Shown here: piece after piece, positions 7,378 to 11,014 of the stretch | How positions within the stretch are numbered: the first letter of the stretch is position 1 | Layout of the letters: each line of letters starts with the position of its first letter | NCBI GenBank assembly: GCA_014376915.1 | Contig: JACMQP010000618.1 | Coordinates: forward strand, 1-11,014 | Length of the DNA stretch: 11,014 bases | Direction: 5' to 3' | Origin: Ramlibacter sp. | Lineage (GTDB): Bacteria; Pseudomonadota; Gammaproteobacteria; Burkholderiales; Burkholderiaceae | Notes under the pieces: generated by a model | The model's input: only the letters and a program-made list of their open reading frames with translations | What the model was told of the DNA's origin: nothing | The model's database searches: none | Position numbers and translations under genes: made by a program

Positions 7378-8427
7378 TTAACGGAACTGGCTGAGGAAAC
7401 GGACGTCGCCGTCGAAGAACAGGCGCAGGTCGTTCACGCCGTAGCGCAGCATGGTGAGCCGGTCCGGACCCATGCCGAAAGCAAAACCGATGTAGCGCTC
7501 GGGATCCAGCCCCATGTTGCTGACGACGCTCGGATGCACCTGGCCCGAACCGGCCACTTCCAGCCAGCGGCCCGCGAGCGGACCGGCCTGGAACTGGATG
7601 TCGATCTCGGCACTGGGCTCGGTGAACGGGAAGAAGCTGGGCCGGAAGCGCAACGCCAGGTCGTCGCTTTCAAAGAAGGTGCGGCAGAAGTCCGTGAACA
7701 CCACCTTCAGGTCCTTGAAGCTCACGTTCTCGCCCAGCCACAGACCTTCGCACTGGTGGAACATCGGCGAGTGGGTCGCATCGCTGTCGACCCGGTAGGT
7801 ACGCCCTGGCGCGATCACTCGGATTTCCGGCATCACGGCCTGACCGGCGTATTTCTTGATGTGCTGGTGGGCGAAGCGCACCTGCATCGGGCTGGTGTGC
7901 GGACGCAGGTTGTACGGAATACCGTCGTCGCCGTTGATGTCGACGTAGAAGGTGTCCTGCATCGACCGCGCCGGATGGTTCGGCGGGTTGTTCAGGGACG
8001 TGAAGCTGTGCCAGTCAGTCTCGATCTCGGGGCCGTCGGCCACGTCGAAGCCCATGCTGGCGAAGATCTGCTCGATCCGCTCCAGCGTCAGGCTCACCGG
8101 GTGCAGGCTGCCGGGCTCGCGCACGCGGCCGGGCAGGCTCACATCGAGCGCCTCGGCCTTCAACTGGGCCTCGAGTTCGCGGTCGGCCAGGGCCTGGCGG
8201 CGTTCGGTCAGGGCCGCCTCGATTGCCTGCTTGGCGACGTTGATCGCCGCGCCGCGGCTTTTCTTTTCGTCCACGCTCAAGGCGCCCATGCCCTTCATCA
8301 ACTCGGTGATGCGGCCGGCCTTGCCCAGGAACAGCGCCTTGGCGTTCTCCAGATCAGCGGGGGCGCCGGCATGCGCGAAGGCCTGGCGGGCGCTGGCGAC
8401 GATGGAATCGAGCTCGTTTGTCTGCAT
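7378..8427 (-). CDS. pheS: Phenylalanine-tRNA ligase alpha subunit
   Basis: This is the catalytic subunit of PheRS; it activates phenylalanine with ATP and charges tRNA-Phe. It has 349 residues, slightly longer than E. coli. The N-terminal coiled coil (about 1-90) should contact tRNA. The class II motifs follow: motif 1 around [14 protein letters not shown], motif 2 around [20 protein letters not shown], and motif 3 at [17 protein letters not shown] (314-330). Ala316 corresponds to the E. coli Ala294 amino-acid-pocket residue, so normal Phe selectivity is expected. The ATG start at 8427 has no Shine-Dalgarno: the bases before it are the 3' arm and T-rich tail of a terminator-like hairpin, so expression is probably controlled there. 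It lies 90 bp downstream of rplT and 20 bp upstream of pheT. Confidence 0.98.
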   Translation of the reverse strand: MQTNELDSIVASARQAFAHAGAPADLENAKALFLGKAGRITELMKGMGALSVDEKKSRGAAINVAKQAIEAALTERRQALADRELEAQLKAEALDVSLPGRVREPGSLHPVSLTLERIEQIFASMGFDVADGPEIETDWHSFTSLNNPPNHPARSMQDTFYVDINGDDGIPYNLRPHTSPMQVRFAHQHIKKYAGQAVMPEIRVIAPGRTYRVDSDATHSPMFHQCEGLWLGENVSFKDLKVVFTDFCRTFFESDDLALRFRPSFFPFTEPSAEIDIQFQAGPLAGRWLEVAGSGQVHPSVVSNMGLDPERYIGFAFGMGPDRLTMLRYGVNDLRLFFDGDVRFLSQFR

Positions 8428-8432
8428 AAATT

Positions 8433-8468
8433 AAAACAGGGGCCAGCGCGTTTGCCCTGGCCCCTGTT
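8433..8468 (-). terminator. Terminator/attenuator hairpin immediately upstream of pheS
   Basis: A perfect 12-bp GC-rich inverted repeat (8435-8446 with 8457-8468) has a 10-base loop. On the minus strand it is followed by TTTTAATTT (stem end plus 8428-8434), which runs directly into the pheS ATG at 8427. By form it is an intrinsic terminator between rplT and pheS. Full termination would silence pheST unless another promoter exists, so partial read-through or attenuation is likely. E. coli pheST is attenuated at this location through the leader peptide PheM; no Phe-rich leader is visible here. Confidence 0.75.
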
Positions 8469-8485
8469 CCTTGTGTGTTGCACCA

Positions 8486-8508
8486 GGCGCCGTCACCGCG
8501 ACGGCGCC
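8486..8508 (-). promoter_or_regulatory. Second GC-rich hairpin in the rplT-pheS gap
   Basis: A perfect 9-bp inverted repeat (8486-8494 with 8500-8508) has a 5-base loop and begins 9 bases after the rplT stop. No T-tract follows, so it is not an intrinsic terminator by itself. It lies 17 bases upstream of the attenuator-like hairpin and could be a processing or stabilising structure, or the first element of a two-stem leader. Confidence 0.6.
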
Positions 8509-8517
8509 ACCGCGAAC

Positions 8518-8877
8518 TCAAGCAGCGAGTTTGGCCTTGACCTGCTCCACGATGCCGGCAAACGCGGCCTTGTCGTGCACGGCGATGTCGGCCAGGACCT
8601 TGCGGTCGATCTCGATGCCGGCCTTGCGGATACCGTTGGCGAACTGGCTGTATGTCAGGCCGCACTCGCGGGCTGCCGCGTTGATACGGGCAATCCAGAG
8701 CTGGCGGAAGACGCGTTTCTTGGTCCGGCGGTCACGGTAGGCATACTGCCCGGCCTTCATCACCGCTTCTTTGGCGATCCGGAAGACATTGCCGCGGCGG
8801 CCGCGGAAACCCTTGGCGAGGGCGAGAACTTTCTTGTGGCGGGCGCGAGCCGTTACACCACGTTTGACGCGAGGCAT
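8518..8877 (-). CDS. rplT: 50S ribosomal protein L20
   Basis: L20 is a very basic protein needed early in 50S assembly, where it binds 23S rRNA; in E. coli it also represses translation of its own operon. This copy has 119 residues, near the usual 117-118. It shows the family opening [16 protein letters not shown], the long basic helix with [19 protein letters not shown], and [20 protein letters not shown] in the globular half. AAGGAG (8885-8890) is well placed before ATG 8877. It lies 26 bp after rpmI with a near-identical ribosome-binding layout, which favours similar translation rates. It is probably both regulator and target of the leader upstream of rpmI, by analogy with E. coli. Confidence 0.98.
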   Translation of the reverse strand: MPRVKRGVTARARHKKVLALAKGFRGRRGNVFRIAKEAVMKAGQYAYRDRRTKKRVFRQLWIARINAAARECGLTYSQFANGIRKAGIEIDRKVLADIAVHDKAAFAGIVEQVKAKLAA

Positions 8878-8903
8878 GTGATTACTCCTTGTTCGTCAGT
8901 TGA

Positions 8904-9107
8904 TCAGATGCCACGGCCGGGCAACATGGCGGCCATCGAAACCATATTGGTCTCATGAACCGTGACGGCACCGCGCAGGTGACGCTTGTTCTTGGTGGTC
9001 TTCTTGGTCAGGATGTGACGCTTGAAGGCTTGGCCGCGCTTGACGGTACCACCGGGACGAACGCGGAAACGCTTTTTAGCGCCGCTCTTGGTCTTCATCT
9101 TGGGCAT
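8904..9107 (-). CDS. rpmI: 50S ribosomal protein L35
   Basis: A small, very basic 50S subunit protein of 67 residues (family about 64-67). It opens [16 protein letters not shown] and continues with a Lys/Arg-rich centre ([15 protein letters not shown]). The last dozen residues, ending MLPGRGI, are less basic. ATG 9107 is fixed by AAGGAG at 9115-9120 with 7-base spacing and by the family N-terminus. The frame stays open upstream, but that extension resembles nothing and overlaps the structured leader. The gene lies between infC and rplT in the classic order. Confidence 0.98.
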   Translation of the reverse strand: MPKMKTKSGAKKRFRVRPGGTVKRGQAFKRHILTKKTTKNKRHLRGAVTVHETNMVSMAAMLPGRGI

Positions 9108-9142
9108 GTGAATGCTCCTTTTACTTTGTGCTCGTGAGGCGC

Positions 9143-9231
9143 CGCGAAAGCTTTCCGCGTCTTGTTGGCCCCGAGCCACTTTTTAGTGGCGATTTTGAAG
9201 TCGCCACTTGCGGAGAGTCAAAAGCTCTCCG
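9143..9231 (-). promoter_or_regulatory. Structured leader of rpmI-rplT with mutually exclusive hairpins
   Basis: Three or four stems lie in this 89-base stretch between infC and rpmI. In transcript order: CGGAGAG/CTCTCCG (9225-9231 with 9211-9217, 7-base loop); an 8-bp stem (9201-9208 with 9185-9192, 8-base loop); an alternative 6-bp stem in which 9185-9190 pairs instead with 9175-9180 (4-base loop); and an imperfect palindrome at 9143-9159, 7 bp with one G.T. The second and third cannot form together. In E. coli this gap holds the L20 translational operator, so a similar role is likely here; that part is inference. Confidence 0.6.
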
Positions 9232-9272
9232 TCATCGCCACACCGGCGACCGGCCGATGAAGCTTTGATTGG

Positions 9273-9866
9273 TTACGCTGCAGCCGGTTGAGAGGCTTCG
9301 GCAACGGGCTTGACCGCCACCTTCTTCTTGCCCGGCGCGATCATCATGATCATCTGCCGGCCCTCCAGCTTGGGGAACTGCTCCACCAGGATCAGGTCGC
9401 CCAGTTCGTCGCGGATCCGGTTCAGAAGCGCCATTCCGATTTCCTGGTGCGTGATTTCACGCCCCCGGAAGCGCAGTGTGATCTTGCACTTGTCGCCTTC
9501 GGACAGGAAGCGCCGGATGTTGCGCATCTTGATGTTGTAGTCGCCATCGTCGGTGCCGGGCCGGAATTTGACTTCCTTGATATCGATGACCGTCTGCTTG
9601 GCTTTCGCTTCCGCCGCCTTCTTCTGCTCCTGGTACTTGAACTTGCCGTAGTCCATCAACCGGCAAACCGGGGGGTTCGCAGTGGCGGCAATTTCAACCA
9701 GGTCGACATCCGCTTCACCGGCCAGTCGCAAGGCCTCGGCGATGCTCACGATGCCCAAAGGCTCGTTCTCGGGCCCCGAGAGGCGGACTTCCGGAGCCAT
9801 GATTTCACGGTTCAGGCGGTGCTTGCGTTCCTCGCGTTGGCGGCGGTCACGAAATTCAGTAGCGAT
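9273..9866 (-). CDS. infC: Translation initiation factor IF-3, ATC start codon
   Basis: IF3 binds the 30S subunit, prevents premature 50S joining and rejects non-canonical initiation codons. The protein is 197 residues with an Ala/Pro-rich tail after the usual end. The N-terminal domain includes [20 protein letters not shown] and [14 protein letters not shown]; the C-terminal domain includes [12 protein letters not shown], the [13 protein letters not shown] segment and [11 protein letters not shown]. The start is ATC at 9866: AAGGA (9875-9879) lies 8 bases upstream, and an in-frame TGA (9870-9872) two codons before blocks any earlier start. The first ATG at 9800 would delete 22 residues of the N-terminal domain. 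Rare start codons in infC are a known device for IF3 self-repression. It lies 87 bp downstream of thrS. Confidence 0.97.
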   Translation of the reverse strand: MATEFRDRRQREERKHRLNREIMAPEVRLSGPENEPLGIVSIAEALRLAGEADVDLVEIAATANPPVCRLMDYGKFKYQEQKKAAEAKAKQTVIDIKEVKFRPGTDDGDYNIKMRNIRRFLSEGDKCKITLRFRGREITHQEIGMALLNRIRDELGDLILVEQFPKLEGRQMIMMIAPGKKKVAVKPVAEASQPAAA

Positions 9867-9879
9867 GGTTCAAATCCTT
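9864..9879 (-). promoter_or_regulatory. infC Shine-Dalgarno and non-canonical ATC initiation codon
   Basis: On the minus strand AAGGA (9875-9879) is followed by 8 bases and then ATC (9864-9866), read as initiator Met. There is no in-frame ATG, GTG or TTG between the upstream stop at 9870-9872 and the internal ATG 9800. IF3 discriminates against ATC, so the protein should limit its own synthesis. Confidence 0.88.
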
Positions 9880-9953
9880 CAATTCAAATACCACGAGGTG
9901 TGGCTCACGCTGTCCCAAGTGCACGCCCGCAATAGCTTCATTCAAACGATGAA

Positions 9954-11014
9954 TCAGCTTTTGTTGAGGATGTCCTGGGCGATCCTTTGAGAGAACGCAT
10001 CGACAGACATCACACCGAGGTCCAGGTTGCCCCGGGCGCGCACTGCGACAGCTCCTGCAGCCTTCTCCTTGTCACCCACGACGAGGAGATATGGCAGCTT
10101 TTGCATCGAGTGCTCCCGTATTTTATACGTAATTTTCTCGTTACGCGGGTCGAGGCTCACCCTAAGCCCTTGATTTCTCAGCGTTTTGACCAGTTCCTGG
10201 GCATATTCGGCCTGTGAATCGGTGATGTTGAGCACAGCCACCTGCACTGGCGCCAACCAAGCCGGCAAGGCCCCGGCGTGCTGTTCGATCAGGATTCCGA
10301 TGAAACGCTCCATGCTGCCGACGATCGCCCGGTGCAGCATGACCGGACGGTGGCGGGCGCCGTCTTCGCCCACATATTCGGCGTCCAGTCGCTCCGGCAT
10401 CGAGAAATCGACCTGCATGGTGCCGCATTGCCACTGGCGCCCGATCGCGTCCTTGAGCGTGTATTCGATCTTCGGACCGTAGAACGCGCCGTCGCCCGGG
10501 GAGATCTCGAATTCGCAGCCCGAGGTCCGCAGGCTTTCCATCAGCGCGTGTTCGGCCTTGTCCCAGCTCTCGTCCGAGCCGATCCGCTGGGCCGGTCGCG
10601 TCGCCACCTTGTAGATGATGTTGTTGAAACCGAAGTCCTTGTAGACCTTCTGCAACAGTTCCGTATAGACCGTGCACTCGGGCAGGATGTGCTCCTCGGT
10701 GCAGAAGATGTGGCCGTCGTCCTGCGTGAAGCCCCGCACACGCATGATCCCGTGCAGGCCGCCGGTGGGCTCGTTGCGGTGGCACTGGCCGAACTCGCCA
10801 TACCGCAGCGGCAGGTCACGATAGCTCTTGATGCCCTGCTTGAAAATCAGGATGTGGCCGGGGCAGTTCATCGGCTTGAGCGCGTATTCGCGCTTTTCCG
10901 ACTCGGTCGTGAACATATTTTCGCGGTACTTGTCCCAGTGGCCGGTTTTCTCCCACAGCGTCTTGTCCAGCAACTGCGGGCCCTTGACCTCCAAGTAGCC
11001 GTTGTCGCGGTAGA
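9954..11014 (-). CDS. thrS: Threonine-tRNA ligase, C-terminal part (5' end outside window)
   Basis: A class II synthetase that charges tRNA-Thr. The visible part is the last 352 residues of a protein usually about 640 long, so the TGS and editing domains lie outside. Seen in order: the end of motif 1 and [26 protein letters not shown] with the zinc cysteine; motif 2 around [14 protein letters not shown] with the first zinc histidine; [13 protein letters not shown] with the second zinc histidine leading into motif 3; then the anticodon-binding domain from about [12 protein letters not shown] to the end. The frame is open to the window edge, so the coding part continues at 11014. It leads the infC-rpmI-rplT-pheST cluster, and the 87-bp gap to infC shows no terminator. 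Confidence 0.98.
   Translation of the reverse strand, partial: YRDNGYLEVKGPQLLDKTLWEKTGHWDKYRENMFTTESEKREYALKPMNCPGHILIFKQGIKSYRDLPLRYGEFGQCHRNEPTGGLHGIMRVRGFTQDDGHIFCTEEHILPECTVYTELLQKVYKDFGFNNIIYKVATRPAQRIGSDESWDKAEHALMESLRTSGCEFEISPGDGAFYGPKIEYTLKDAIGRQWQCGTMQVDFSMPERLDAEYVGEDGARHRPVMLHRAIVGSMERFIGILIEQHAGALPAWLAPVQVAVLNITDSQAEYAQELVKTLRNQGLRVSLDPRNEKITYKIREHSMQKLPYLLVVGDKEKAAGAVAVRARGNLDLGVMSVDAFSQRIAQDILNKS

Noticed and set aside
5873..7381. 502-residue plus-strand open frame, and long plus-strand frames at 7312-8958 and 984-1703
   Set aside because: They are antisense shadows of pheT, pheS-rplT and the kinase. High GC removes stops, and the sequences show His/Arg/Gln-rich low-complexity composition with no family resemblance.
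8431..8496. 21-codon GTG frame in the rplT-pheS gap, a possible pheS leader peptide ending in Phe-stop
   Set aside because: It has one Phe codon and no Shine-Dalgarno, and it starts inside a hairpin stem; the evidence is not enough to call a leader peptide.
9108..9179. N-terminal extension of rpmI to 91 residues
   Set aside because: The strong AAGGAG spacing and the L35 family start both fix ATG 9107; the extra residues run through the structured leader.

Overview
The window reads as a high-GC gammaproteobacterial chromosome segment, possibly of the Xanthomonadales or a neighbouring order. The lineage is inferred from the gene order thrS-infC-rpmI-rplT-pheS-pheT-ihfA-merR-tRNA-Pro, which is classic for Gammaproteobacteria, and from protein sequence resemblance. 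No database was searched. Every gene I can support lies on the minus strand, so transcription runs from high to low coordinates.

Right part (about 11014 down to 3896): the translation and nucleoid cluster. It holds the 3' part of thrS, infC (initiated at a rare ATC codon), rpmI, rplT, pheS, pheT, ihfA, a MerR-family regulator and a tRNA-Pro(GGG). The intergenic gaps carry RNA structure. The infC-rpmI gap has several hairpins, including two that share an arm. The rplT-pheS gap has two strong hairpins in tandem, the second resembling an intrinsic terminator that ends at the pheS start codon. A nested inverted repeat covers the merR start codon, and a 15-bp terminator hairpin follows the tRNA.

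Left part (3770 down to 1): a three-gene signalling cassette. In transcription order it is a soluble class III nucleotide cyclase fused to an FHA domain, a TagH/Fha-type FHA protein of the kind tied to type VI secretion, and a membrane-anchored Ser/Thr kinase whose C-terminus runs off the window. The kinase should phosphorylate threonines that FHA domains read. This matches the known PpkA-Fha post-translational control of type VI secretion, here joined to a cyclic-nucleotide enzyme. No type VI structural gene and no PppA-type phosphatase is visible in the window. The three proteins share a short D-x-T-hydrophobic motif in flexible regions, which could be the phospho-signal linking them.

The window is densely coding, and no gene-free stretch exceeds 300 bases. 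The longest gap is the infC-rpmI leader, about 165 bases. I see no insertion sequence, integrase, CRISPR array or origin.
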